A DNA stretch of 48,820 nucleotides from Bacteroidaceae bacterium (lineage in GTDB: Bacteria; Bacteroidota; Bacteroidia; Bacteroidales; Bacteroidaceae). The notes under the pieces were generated by a model that was not told the DNA's origin, made no database searches, and worked only from the letters and a program-made list of their open reading frames with translations. Positions within the stretch are counted from its first letter, which is position 1. Each line of letters begins with the position of its first letter. Where the stretch lies: positions 1 through 48,820 of the forward strand of contig JAKSLJ010000025.1 of NCBI GenBank assembly GCA_024401275.1, given 5' to 3'. The translations under genes were made by a program, and so were the position numbers. Positions 1 through 7,627 of the stretch are shown in pieces.

Positions 1-13
1 CCTTAAATAAAGT

Positions 14-40
14 TAAAATCGTTAAATCTGCACGATTTTA
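14..40. repeat. Short inverted repeat at the window's left edge
   Basis: TAAAATCGT (14-22) is answered by ACGATTTTA (32-40), giving a 9-bp stem with a 9-base loop. No coding frame covers it. Together with the IS-end-like sequence at 83-103 it may be what is left of a mobile element, but this is inference. Confidence 0.4.
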
Positions 41-82
41 CATTCTCAAAACATCCTCGATAGGACTTTTCTACCGTATTAC

Positions 83-103
83 GTGCAACTCGCTGATTAT
101 CAG
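83..103 (+). repeat. Sequence resembling an end of the IS at the other edge
   Basis: GTGCAACTCGCTGATTATCAG matches the outer end of the insertion sequence near 48685-48702 (GCGTAACTCGTTGATTTT) in the same orientation. It lies about 20 bases before the point where the BspA-like reading frame begins without a signal peptide. It may be an IS remnant that truncated that gene. Resemblance over about 18 bases is suggestive only. Confidence 0.35.
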
Positions 104-141
104 TATGTGCCACAAACTATAACTGTTCTAGTCTAACCTCC

Positions 142-1059
142 GTGACGATCCCGACCTCCATAACAAGTCTTGGAGAAAGTGCGTTCATGGGGTGTTCTAG
201 TCTAACCTCCGTGACGATCCCGACCTCCATAACAAGTATTGGAGAAAATGCGTTTGAAGGTTGTTCTTCATTACCCGTTATAGATAATATTAGGTACGCT
301 GATACATATTTAGTAGAAGTCATAGATCATAAATGCACATCTGTTAACGTAAAAGAAGGAACACGATATATTGGTAGTCATGCGTTCGAGACTTGCCTTT
401 GGCTCACCTCTGTGACTATCCCGAATTCCGTAACGAATATTGGAGATCATGCGTTTGAGTTTTGTTCTAGCCTCACCTCTGTGAACATCCCGAATTCAGT
501 AACCAGTCTTGGAAACGGTGCGTTCCAGTATTGTTCCAGCCTCACATCTATAGACATCCCGAATTCAGTAACGAATCTTGGAGAGGGTGCGTTCTCGGGT
601 TGTTCCCGTCTCACCTCCATTACCATCTCGAATTCCATAACGAGTATCAAAGAAGCTACGTTCTCTCGCTGTGGTCTCATCTCAGTGACTATCCCGAATT
701 CCGTTAAGAACATCGAAAGTTATGCGTTCTACGGATGTCTTAACATACAAGACATTCACTCTAATAATCCAACTCCTCCAACTATTGATGACAACAATAT
801 CTTTTCAGGTATCAACACTACACAATGTGTCATTTATGTTCCAAAAGGAGCAAAAGAGGATTATGCTTCCGCAAATGGATGGAAAGATTTCTACAACATT
901 GTAGAGGAAGAAGTGAATGCAATAGATCCTGCTGTAATGCCTAATACGAATAGCAACGGTGCAAGCATCTTTACCATTTCAGGCGAGAAAGTCATGAACG
1001 CCAACCACCTCCCTATCGGTATCTATATCAAAAATGGAAAGAAGGTTCGAGTGAAGTGA
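142..1059 (+). CDS. BspA-like leucine-rich repeat surface protein, 5' end missing
   Basis: The product is a run of about nine leucine-rich repeats of the BspA/LRR_5 type, each about 23 residues with the pattern SLTSVTIPNSVTxIGxxAFxxC. A short Prevotella-like C-terminal tail follows (ISGEKVMNANHLPIGIYIKNGKKV), as is usual in exported surface proteins of this group. BspA-like proteins bind host proteins or other bacteria in known cases; the ligand here is unknown. There is no signal peptide. The frame is open from 97, after a TGA at 94-96, and repeat coding starts at about 124, so the listed GTG start at 142 is probably not a true start. The first two 69-bp units (124-192 and 193-261) are nearly identical in DNA. 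Most likely a truncated gene beside an IS-like remnant. Confidence 0.75.
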   Translation: MTIPTSITSLGESAFMGCSSLTSVTIPTSITSIGENAFEGCSSLPVIDNIRYADTYLVEVIDHKCTSVNVKEGTRYIGSHAFETCLWLTSVTIPNSVTNIGDHAFEFCSSLTSVNIPNSVTSLGNGAFQYCSSLTSIDIPNSVTNLGEGAFSGCSRLTSITISNSITSIKEATFSRCGLISVTIPNSVKNIESYAFYGCLNIQDIHSNNPTPPTIDDNNIFSGINTTQCVIYVPKGAKEDYASANGWKDFYNIVEEEVNAIDPAVMPNTNSNGASIFTISGEKVMNANHLPIGIYIKNGKKVRVK

Positions 1060-1081
1060 TGTTTAATTGTTAACAGGAGAC

Positions 1082-1107
1082 GGTTCTGCGTCACTTTCCG
1101 CAACATA
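1082..1107 (+). repeat. Dispersed repeat end, shared with 40578-40603
   Basis: GGTTCTGCGTCACTTT followed by two variable bases and GCAACATA occurs here, 23 bases after the BspA-like stop codon, and again at 40578-40603, at the left border of the composite hairpin array. The sharing suggests a family of dispersed elements with a conserved border. Its function is unknown. Confidence 0.55.
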
Positions 1108-1117
1108 AAATACTATA

Positions 1118-1310
1118 ATTTTGCAACCAGAATGACAACGCTCCACCAACATAAGCCACAACGGGTCACGGTACCAACAGCTTCTACTCCACAATGCTTT
1201 CCACACATTCCACAAAAGGCTTCAAAGAACAGAAAGCTCTTGGGAAAGTTTTGCAGCCAAGAATGAGAACATCCCATCAACATAGAATGCAGTGGGGTCA
1301 CGGTACCTGT
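1118..1310. repeat. Two diverged tandem copies of a non-coding repeat
   Basis: This is part of the 380-base gene-free stretch 1060-1442. Two units of roughly 60 bases (about 1118-1175 and 1245-1307) start with TTTTGCA(A/G)CCA and end in an identical GGGTCACGGTACC (1163-1175 and 1295-1307). The sequence between them contains TTCCACACATTCCACA, which recalls the hairpin at 5333-5410. I see no gene here; the 74-codon minus-strand frame is an effect of the repeat. Confidence 0.5.
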
Positions 1311-1339
1311 CTCCACGACCTTCTTGACATACCTCAATA

Positions 1340-1348
1340 GGGGGGGGG
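1340..1348 (+). repeat. Run of nine G residues
   Basis: Nine consecutive G lie about 60 bases upstream of the TAATTTTG promoter box (1408-1415) of the broken secreted-protein gene. Homopolymer G runs can slip during replication and alter promoter spacing in other bacteria. Whether this one matters is unknown. Confidence 0.6.
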
Positions 1349-1407
1349 TAATTCGTCTCTCTATAAGAAATGTTCGGAATTATTTGGTCGTTATATTATC
1401 TTTTTAG

Positions 1408-1415
1408 TAATTTTG
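1408..1415 (+). promoter_or_regulatory. Bacteroidetes-type -7 box before the broken secreted-protein gene
   Basis: TAATTTTG matches the TAnnTTTG -7 consensus and lies 27 bases before the ATG at 1443. Confidence 0.55.
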
Positions 1416-1442
1416 CACAAAATAATTATCTTGTTTTTAACA

Positions 1443-1976
1443 ATGAAACATTTATTTTCTTCGTTCATGTTGCTGCTATTTGCAACAACAAGTCTAGGAA
1501 AATGGATAGGTATCTATAAATATGATTCTGATTACAACGAAAAAGGACTAATCACTTTCTATGCCATCTGCTACTAGAATTATAATAAAAATGATTGGAG
1601 ATGTGATTCCAAGTCAGAGTTTGCTTACGATGAAAATGGAAATATGACTTCAAATATAAGCTATTTTACTCCTTGGAACAGTGACACTATGCAAAAGTCA
1701 TCAGAGTACGTCTATACCTATGATTATGCATCATCTGGTGAAGCAGTAGCTGGATTGCAACAATCACCAAATAAGCTCATATCACATACAATTATTGGTA
1801 GCGACGAAACTTACACATATCACTACTCTCCTTTCTCTCCTAATGCTCTCCAGGGCATAACAGAAAGCGCAAAGGGAAGCAATGGCAGTATTTATACCCT
1901 TGACGGTCAAAAGGTTAACCGATTGACACCTAATCACATTTACATCAAGAACGGAAAGAAATTTCTCGTAAAATAA
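1443..1976 (+). pseudogene. Secreted YD-like protein gene interrupted by one TAG
   Basis: An ATG at 1443 opens a frame with a clear signal peptide (MKHLFSSFMLLLFATTSLG). After 44 codons it meets TAG at 1575-1577. The same frame then stays open for 133 more codons to the stop at 1974-1976. The text around the stop, FYAICY*NYNKNDW, would be restored by CAG for TAG, so a single C-to-T change is enough to explain it. The downstream part contains FAYDENGNMTSN, similar to YD/RHS-like repeats, and ends in the short tail NHIYIKNGKKFLVK seen in other exported proteins of this window. Length without the stop would be 177 residues. The function is unknown. Readthrough or a sequencing error cannot be excluded. 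Confidence 0.7.
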
Positions 1977-2024
1977 GGGAACAACAGAGAAATAAACGTA
2001 ATGTAAAACTATAAAACATAATAT

Positions 2025-3176
2025 ATGAAAAAGCTATCTTTTATCTTTTCTTTCCTTTTCGTAGCCACAATGGCTATGGCGCAGCAGAACCTGCGTGAGG
2101 GTTACGTCATCACCCTTGAGGGCGATACGCTGCACGGCATGATAGACTTCCGCACATCAGCGATGAACGCAAAGCGATGCGTGTTCAAGGAGAATGGTGC
2201 GACTGAGTTCAAGACTTATCTCCCTGGCGAGATTGACAGCTACCGTTTCCTGCACAACGGCATCTACTATGTGAGCAAGAATGTTCTGAAGGAAGACAAC
2301 ACTCGCGAAATGGTCTTTGCGGAATATGTTATCCGTGGTAACATGAACCTTTATCAAATAGGCTCATACGAGATGCTACTCGTTGATGAGGACGGAAACG
2401 AAGCATCTTTCTCCGTTACCAAAGCACGAAGTGCAAAGTCTCAGGACGCTCTCCGCGAAGAGATGGGCGATGTGTGGAAGATGCTCAGCAAGAGCGAGAA
2501 AGCAGGCAATATGATATGGGCGCTCAACAAGTCTCGCGACAATACGAAGAAGACAGTCATGACGTACATAGATGATGTCTGCACGGACGGTCATTGCGAA
2601 GTGTTTGAGTATCGAGCAAAAAACACGCCAGAGGAAGACCGCGCAGTGCACCCATGGGTGAAGGTAGGCTATAAGGCAACCCAATATAAGTTCTATAATG
2701 ACAAGACCGTTACGGGCTATGCCCCACAGGTGTCGGCGGGTGCAGATATTCATTGGGATAGATTGTTCAAGGGTCTGATGGTCAACGTTGGTATTGCCTA
2801 CGAGTCAGCAAAAGCTACGAGTGATAAAGAAAAGTATCTGCGCGTGAAGTTCAACCAGTTGGATCTGATGTTAGGTCCGGGATACCAATTCCAGGTTGGC
2901 GCGCTGAAGACACGAGTGAAGTGTGGTGCCATCTACAGAGCCTTCTCGCGTGATTTCGCCTACCCATGGGGAAACTATCCTGGTCTGGATTTTAAGTTTG
3001 ATGAGCAGTTTGGTTTGTATGCTGGGGCAGGATTGGAAATTCCCCTGAAGAAGTTCTCATTGATTTGTGATCTGGACTATATCTATGACTACAACATACA
3101 CAGGAAACATTACTATCCTGAAAAAACGAAGGTACTTCAGAATGGTATCTGCCTCTCGGCTGGTGTGAAGTTCTGA
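2025..3176 (+). CDS. Outer-membrane beta-barrel-like protein, function unknown
   Basis: A protein of 383 residues with a typical signal peptide (MKKLSFIFSFLFVATMAMAQ). Residues about 20-190 form a soluble region. The C-terminal half alternates polar and aromatic residues in short strands (YAPQVSAGADIHW, MVNVGIAYES, DLMLGPGYQF) and ends in ICLSAGVKF, a terminal aromatic typical of outer-membrane barrels. I do not recognise a named family. It stands alone: a pseudogene precedes it by 48 bases and 500 non-coding bases follow. A strong AUG start is preceded by an A-rich leader. Confidence 0.7.
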   Translation: MKKLSFIFSFLFVATMAMAQQNLREGYVITLEGDTLHGMIDFRTSAMNAKRCVFKENGATEFKTYLPGEIDSYRFLHNGIYYVSKNVLKEDNTREMVFAEYVIRGNMNLYQIGSYEMLLVDEDGNEASFSVTKARSAKSQDALREEMGDVWKMLSKSEKAGNMIWALNKSRDNTKKTVMTYIDDVCTDGHCEVFEYRAKNTPEEDRAVHPWVKVGYKATQYKFYNDKTVTGYAPQVSAGADIHWDRLFKGLMVNVGIAYESAKATSDKEKYLRVKFNQLDLMLGPGYQFQVGALKTRVKCGAIYRAFSRDFAYPWGNYPGLDFKFDEQFGLYAGAGLEIPLKKFSLICDLDYIYDYNIHRKHYYPEKTKVLQNGICLSAGVKF

Positions 3177-3302
3177 CAATGACTTTCGCACCGGGAAAAA
3201 AGCATGTATTTAATTTTATTGCTTGCGCAAGAAAGTTCTCAGCACTAAAGGCAGAGCATCGCAAGCGTTGAGCGTAGCTCGACGGCCGAACTCACTTGTT
3301 AG

Positions 3303-3436
3303 TTCTAGCCGATAGGCTATAAATAGGGTGATGCTTTGTTCTTGGGATTTTATCTGCGAGTTCACTCACAAGGAAAGTCACGAGAGCAAAGCATCAATGG
3401 TTTATCAGAGCCATCTTCTCTTTTATGCGGTTTTTC
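3303..3436 (-). repeat. Copy 1 of a 128-bp inverted-repeat element
   Basis: The reverse complement of this stretch matches 46211-46347 over most of its length (for example GCATAAAAGAGAAGATGGCT and CCTTGTGAG..CTC). The second copy has intact 15-bp terminal inverted repeats; here the outer left arm has diverged. Apart from this repeat and the nadB promoter I see nothing in the gene-free stretch 3177-3689. Confidence 0.65.
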
Positions 3437-3614
3437 TTTTTTTTGATTTATTAACAGCTTTGTGCCAAATTGCCGCAAGCTTCTGCAAACTTAGAGTATA
3501 TACTTACCTTCGAAAAAGGAAGTAAAAAAGCGATGTATGTTAGTCTTTATTAATGCAATAAGCGGTCATTTTGTATAAAAATCATTAATAAAAGGCTGTT
3601 TTTCAACAAAAAGT

Positions 3615-3645
3615 TTTGCTGTTTGATTGTTTTAGAGTAAATTTG
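3615..3645 (+). promoter_or_regulatory. Promoter of nadB
   Basis: TTTG (3615-3618), 19 bases, then TAAATTTG (3638-3645) matches the Bacteroidetes -33/-7 consensus. It lies 44 bases before the nadB start codon. Confidence 0.7.
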
Positions 3646-3689
3646 CAGCGATTAAAACTAATTCAGAATGCAGAATTATAATTAAAACC

Positions 3690-5276
3690 ATGATTTTCGA
3701 ATACGATTATCTCATCATTGGTAGCGGTGTGGCAGGAATGAGCTACGCGCTAAAGGTGGCAAGAAAGCATACGGGCAAGATTTGCATCATCTGCAAAACA
3801 ACCCTTGATGAGGCGAACACGAAGTTTGCTCAGGGCGGTATCGCAAGCGTTACCGACACTATTGTTGACAATTTCGACAAGCACATTGAAGACACAATGA
3901 TTGCCGGCGACTACATCAGCGACCCGGCAGCAGTGAAGCAGGTGGTGGAAATGGCACCATCGCAGATAAAGGAGTTGGTGGAATGGGGCGTAAAGTTCGA
4001 CAAGAAGCCTTCCGGAATGTTCGACCTTCACCGCGAAGGCGGTCACTCTGAGTTCCGCATTCTCCACCATGCCGACGATACTGGCCGTGAGATTCAGCGC
4101 GGATTGATGGAGGCTGTTCGTCAGAATCCTTATATTGACATAAAGGAAAACCACTTCGCTGTTGAGATTATCACTCAGCATCATCTTGGAGTTGAGGTTA
4201 CCCGACGCACTCCAGACATAGAATGTTACGGTGCATACGTGCTCAATCCAAAGACCAAGAAGGTAGATACTTACCTGAGCAAGGTAACGGTAATGTGTAC
4301 CGGCGGCTGCGGCGCTGTCTATGAGACAACTACCAACCCAATCATTGCCACTGGCGACGGCGAGGCTATGGTATATCGTGCAAAAGGAACAGTCAAGGAC
4401 ATGGAGTTCGTGCAATTCCACCCTACTGCTCTTTACCATCAGGGCGAGACACACCCAGCTTACCTCATCACCGAGGCAATGCGCGGATACGGCGGCATAC
4501 TGAGACTTCCTGACGGATCGTCGTTCATGGAGAAATACGACAAGAGACTCTCCCTCGCTCCACGCGACATCGTGGCTCGCGCCATTGACAAGGAGATGAA
4601 GAAGCACGGCATCGACCATGTCTGCCTTGACGTCACACACAAGGATCCAGAGGAGACAAAGCGCCACTTCCCTAACATCTATAAGAAATGTCTTTCTATA
4701 GGCATTGACATCACAAAGGAATACATCCCAGTTCGTCCTGCGGCTCACTATATGTGTGGCGGTATTCTGGTAGATACTGACGGTTGCTCTTCCATCAAAC
4801 GCCTCTACGCCCTCGGCGAATGTTCTTGCACAGGACTCCACGGCGGCAACCGACTCGCCTCTAACTCTCTCATCGAGGCTGTTGTATATGCCGAAACTGC
4901 GGCTCAGCACTCAATGAAGCATATCGGCGAGTATGAGTTCAACCATGAGGTGCCGGAGTGGAACGATGAAGGCACAATGACCAACGAAGAGAAGGTCCTC
5001 ATCACCCAGAGCGTGAAGGAAGTGGGTGAAATCATGGCAAACTATGTCGGAATAGTCCGTTCAGACCTCCGTCTTAAGCGCGCATGGACACGCCTCGACG
5101 TACTCTACGAAGAGACGGAAGCCCTCTTCAAGCGCGTGCATGCTACAAAGGACATATGCGAACTCCGCAACATGATCAATACGGCTTACCTCATCACTCG
5201 CTTTGCCATTGAGCGCAAGGAGTGCCGAGGACTGCACTTCACTACGGACTATAAGCTCCATGCCTACGACGAGTAA
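3690..5276 (+). CDS. nadB: L-aspartate oxidase
   Basis: NadB is a cytosolic FAD enzyme that oxidises L-aspartate to iminoaspartate, the first step of NAD synthesis from aspartate. The N-terminus carries the FAD-binding fingerprint (YLIIGSGVAGMSYALKVA, residues 6-23). Further in are the fumarate-reductase-family motifs: KFAQGGIASV (about 47-56), LHREGGHSEFRILHHADDTGREI (about 112-134), FVQFHPTAL and RPAAHYMCGGI, and the flavin-binding ALGECSCTGLHGGNRLASNSL. At 528 residues it has normal length. NadA and NadC, its usual pathway partners, are not adjacent. It has its own promoter upstream and appears monocistronic, with a hairpin-bearing spacer after it. Confidence 0.95.
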   Translation: MIFEYDYLIIGSGVAGMSYALKVARKHTGKICIICKTTLDEANTKFAQGGIASVTDTIVDNFDKHIEDTMIAGDYISDPAAVKQVVEMAPSQIKELVEWGVKFDKKPSGMFDLHREGGHSEFRILHHADDTGREIQRGLMEAVRQNPYIDIKENHFAVEIITQHHLGVEVTRRTPDIECYGAYVLNPKTKKVDTYLSKVTVMCTGGCGAVYETTTNPIIATGDGEAMVYRAKGTVKDMEFVQFHPTALYHQGETHPAYLITEAMRGYGGILRLPDGSSFMEKYDKRLSLAPRDIVARAIDKEMKKHGIDHVCLDVTHKDPEETKRHFPNIYKKCLSIGIDITKEYIPVRPAAHYMCGGILVDTDGCSSIKRLYALGECSCTGLHGGNRLASNSLIEAVVYAETAAQHSMKHIGEYEFNHEVPEWNDEGTMTNEEKVLITQSVKEVGEIMANYVGIVRSDLRLKRAWTRLDVLYEETEALFKRVHATKDICELRNMINTAYLITRFAIERKECRGLHFTTDYKLHAYDE

Positions 5277-5332
5277 ACCTCATACTGAACGTGATAGTTG
5301 TTTTCTCGTGGGGAAAGCGAAAGTTAATTTTA

Positions 5333-5410
5333 TCTCTTGGGGAAAATGTGGAACATGGGGAAACTAATCAATGTTAAAACTTCCACATATTCCACACCTT
5401 CCCCAAGAGA
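5333..5410. repeat. 30-bp imperfect inverted repeat between nadB and a lipoprotein gene
   Basis: The arms 5333-5362 and 5381-5410 match at about 25 of 30 positions around an 18-base loop; each outer arm is TCTCTTGGGGAA. The motif TGTGGAA is iterated inside the arms, and a further TTCCCCAAGAA occurs at 5426-5436. It could be a terminator for nadB or a repeat element; no clean T-run follows. Confidence 0.6.
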
Positions 5411-5468
5411 ATAATAAAAATCACATTCCCCAAGAAGTTTAAAAAAATCAAATCCACAAAATAAAAAT

Positions 5469-6386
5469 ATGAAAAAGATTTGTTATTTATTAGTGTCTAT
5501 CCTTGTTCTTTCCGTTGCATCATGCACACAGAAGAAGGAAAAGGAAAATCTCAAGGACATGCACCTCAGCGACTCTCTCCAGCACATTGTTGACCTTCGT
5601 GATGCAGAGATAAACGACTTGCTCACAGTCTTCAACGATGTTCAGCAGAGTTTCAATGAAATCAATGAGGCTGAAGACCGCATTATCCTTGCCAAGAACG
5701 GCGAGCGTGGCAATTCAGCTGCAGTAATACGCGAGAACTTCAACTTCATCAAGGAGAAGATGCGCCAGAACCGCGAGCAGATTGAGCAGCTTGAGCAGAA
5801 GCTCCGCGAAAGCACTTTCAAGGGCGACGAGATGAAGCGCTCTCTCGAAAGCCTCGTCGCACAGCTCAAGAAGAAGGACAAGGAGATGGCAGAACTTGCG
5901 CTTCTCATCGAAGAAAAGAACACTACCATCGCTGCTCTGGACGAGCATATCCAGGCTCAGAGCACACGAATCACTCAGCAGGAAAACACCATCTCTGAGC
6001 AGAACCAGAACATCACAAGCCTCAACAACAAGGTTGACGAGCAGGCTGCTGAGAACACTCGCAAGCAGGAGACTATCGACGCTCAGGTTAAGTCAATGAA
6101 CACTGCGTTCTATGTTTTCGGCACAAAGGCTGAACTCAAGGAGCAGGGCATTCTCGATGGTGGAAAGGTGCTCAACGGAAACTTCAACAAGAGCTACTTC
6201 ACACAAATTGACATCCGCAACATGAAGGAGGTAAAGCTCTACTCAAAGAAGGCAGAGTTGCTCACTTCACACCCAGCAGGAACATACACTCTCCAGAAGG
6301 ACATGAACGATCAGCTCATTCTTAAAATCACTGATCCACAACGCTTCTGGTCAGCAAGCAAATATCTCGTGGTGCAAGTCAAGTAG
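5469..6386 (+). CDS. Coiled-coil lipoprotein, function unknown
   Basis: A 305-residue protein with a lipoprotein signal peptide (MKKICYLLVSILVLSVASC, lipid attachment expected at Cys19). Residues about 45-205 are a long coiled coil rich in Glu, Gln and Lys heptads (EQIEQLEQKLRE, MAELALLIEEKN, ENTISEQNQNITSLNNKVDE). The C-terminal domain of about 100 residues starts near AFYVFGTKAELKEQGIL and ends YLVVQVK. Similar proteins are common in Bacteroidales but I know no defined role. The gene is followed after 53 bases by the PerM-like gene, so the two may be co-transcribed. Confidence 0.75.
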   Translation: MKKICYLLVSILVLSVASCTQKKEKENLKDMHLSDSLQHIVDLRDAEINDLLTVFNDVQQSFNEINEAEDRIILAKNGERGNSAAVIRENFNFIKEKMRQNREQIEQLEQKLRESTFKGDEMKRSLESLVAQLKKKDKEMAELALLIEEKNTTIAALDEHIQAQSTRITQQENTISEQNQNITSLNNKVDEQAAENTRKQETIDAQVKSMNTAFYVFGTKAELKEQGILDGGKVLNGNFNKSYFTQIDIRNMKEVKLYSKKAELLTSHPAGTYTLQKDMNDQLILKITDPQRFWSASKYLVVQVK

Positions 6387-6439
6387 TTTCATTTACAATG
6401 GTGATGTAAATTGTAAATCTGTAAATTGTAAATGTAGTG

Positions 6440-7543
6440 ATGCATAAACCCATAACATTTGACCGCTTTATCCATTGGGCAACCATTACGGCGGTAGTCA
6501 TTGCTGTGATAGCTCTTCTGAACTATCTCAGCAATGTTCTTATGCCCTTCTTTATTGCCTGGGCTTTAGCCTACCTCACCTATCCATTGGTGAAGTTCGT
6601 GCAGTACAGAATGAAGTTCAAGAACCGCTCGCTGTCCATCATTGTCTCACTGTTGCTCATCATTATCGTGCTAGGCGGCTTTATCGCCCTCATCAGCGGA
6701 GAAATAATCTCGCAGATGAAACAGCTCGGCGACTATATAGACGTCTTCGTACAGCAGCACACAGAGAGCGACAGCGTGTCAATGTACATCAAGGAATGGC
6801 TGAGCAGCAACCGCCACGAGATAGAGCAATTCGTCAAGGAGAATGACATCACAGGCACGCTGAAATCGGCTCTTCCGCAGCTCTGGATGGTCATCAGCCA
6901 GACATACAGCGTGATCATCGGCTTCGGCGTTGTGCTTATCACCCTACTCTACACATTCTTCATTCTGCTTGATTATGAGTACCTTACAACTCATTGGGTA
7001 AAGATTTTCCCAAAGAGCGTACGCCCATTCTGGTCAAATGTGGCAGTGGATGTTGAGAAGGCGATGAACAATTATGTCCGCGGTCAGAGCCTTGTTGCAC
7101 TGACAATGGGCATACTCTTCTGCATCGGCTTCACCATAATCGACTTCCCTATGGCTATCGGCTTGGGCATTCTTATCGGAATAATGGACCTCGTACCTTA
7201 TCTCCACACCTTTGCCCTCATACCGACAGCCTTCCTTGCCCTCATGAAAGCAGCCGATACGGGACAGAATTTCTTCCTCGTCTTCGGACTTGCGGTGCTC
7301 GTTTTCTGCATCGTTCAGGTGATTATCGACATGTGGGTTACACCGAAAATCATGGGCGAAGCAATGGGTATGAACCCTGCCATACTGCTCCTTTCACTTT
7401 CTGTTTGGGGCAGCTTACTCGGCTTCATCGGACTTATCATAGCCCTTCCGCTGACTACCATCCTCATGGCTTACTATCAACGATATGTGACAAGAGAGGA
7501 TGAAGCCCAGCCAAGCCCTCCCGAAGAGAGGGATGTTCAATAG
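6440..7543 (+). CDS. AI-2E family transporter (PerM-like permease)
   Basis: Inner-membrane protein of the AI-2E/PerM exporter family (about 367 residues, usual length). Two N-terminal membrane spans precede a charged central loop (about residues 70-150), and five or more hydrophobic segments follow. The family-typical C-terminal region is present: YVRGQSLVALTMGILFCIGF, PMAIGLGILIGIMDLVPYLH and SLSVWGSLLGFIGLIIALPL. Substrates differ within the family and cannot be told here. ATG at 6440 is preferred over the GTG one codon upstream. The last dozen codons (PSPPEERDVQ) are encoded by a dispersed palindromic repeat (7504-7537), so the native C-terminus has been replaced or extended. Confidence 0.85.
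   Translation: MHKPITFDRFIHWATITAVVIAVIALLNYLSNVLMPFFIAWALAYLTYPLVKFVQYRMKFKNRSLSIIVSLLLIIIVLGGFIALISGEIISQMKQLGDYIDVFVQQHTESDSVSMYIKEWLSSNRHEIEQFVKENDITGTLKSALPQLWMVISQTYSVIIGFGVVLITLLYTFFILLDYEYLTTHWVKIFPKSVRPFWSNVAVDVEKAMNNYVRGQSLVALTMGILFCIGFTIIDFPMAIGLGILIGIMDLVPYLHTFALIPTAFLALMKAADTGQNFFLVFGLAVLVFCIVQVIIDMWVTPKIMGEAMGMNPAILLLSLSVWGSLLGFIGLIIALPLTTILMAYYQRYVTREDEAQPSPPEERDVQ
7504..7537 (-). repeat. CCCTCCC/GGGAGGG repeat forming the 3' coding end of the permease gene
   Basis: The sequence AGCC(C)AGCCAAGCCCTCCCGAAGAGAGGGATGTT is the reverse complement of the repeat at 7656-7691, with small changes. It codes for the last residues of the permease. Other copies lie at 28651-28680, 31640-31676 and 36565-36600. 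Confidence 0.75.
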
Positions 7544-7627
7544 TCTTGCAAGCTAAGATTATTTAATAAGAAATACTATTAACATAATAATTGCAATTTG
7601 TAAATCCATAAATTTCTCAGCTCATTC

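Noticed and set aside
1113-1337. 74-codon minus-strand frame
   Set aside because: Its two similar halves reflect the tandem DNA repeat at 1118-1310; no protein family.
3328-3525. 65-codon plus-strand frame
   Set aside because: Lies inside the inverted-repeat element and nadB spacer; no motif.
3750-4910. 386-codon minus-strand open frame inside nadB
   Set aside because: It is antisense to a clear nadB gene and has no recognisable motif; the length follows from codon bias of the real gene.
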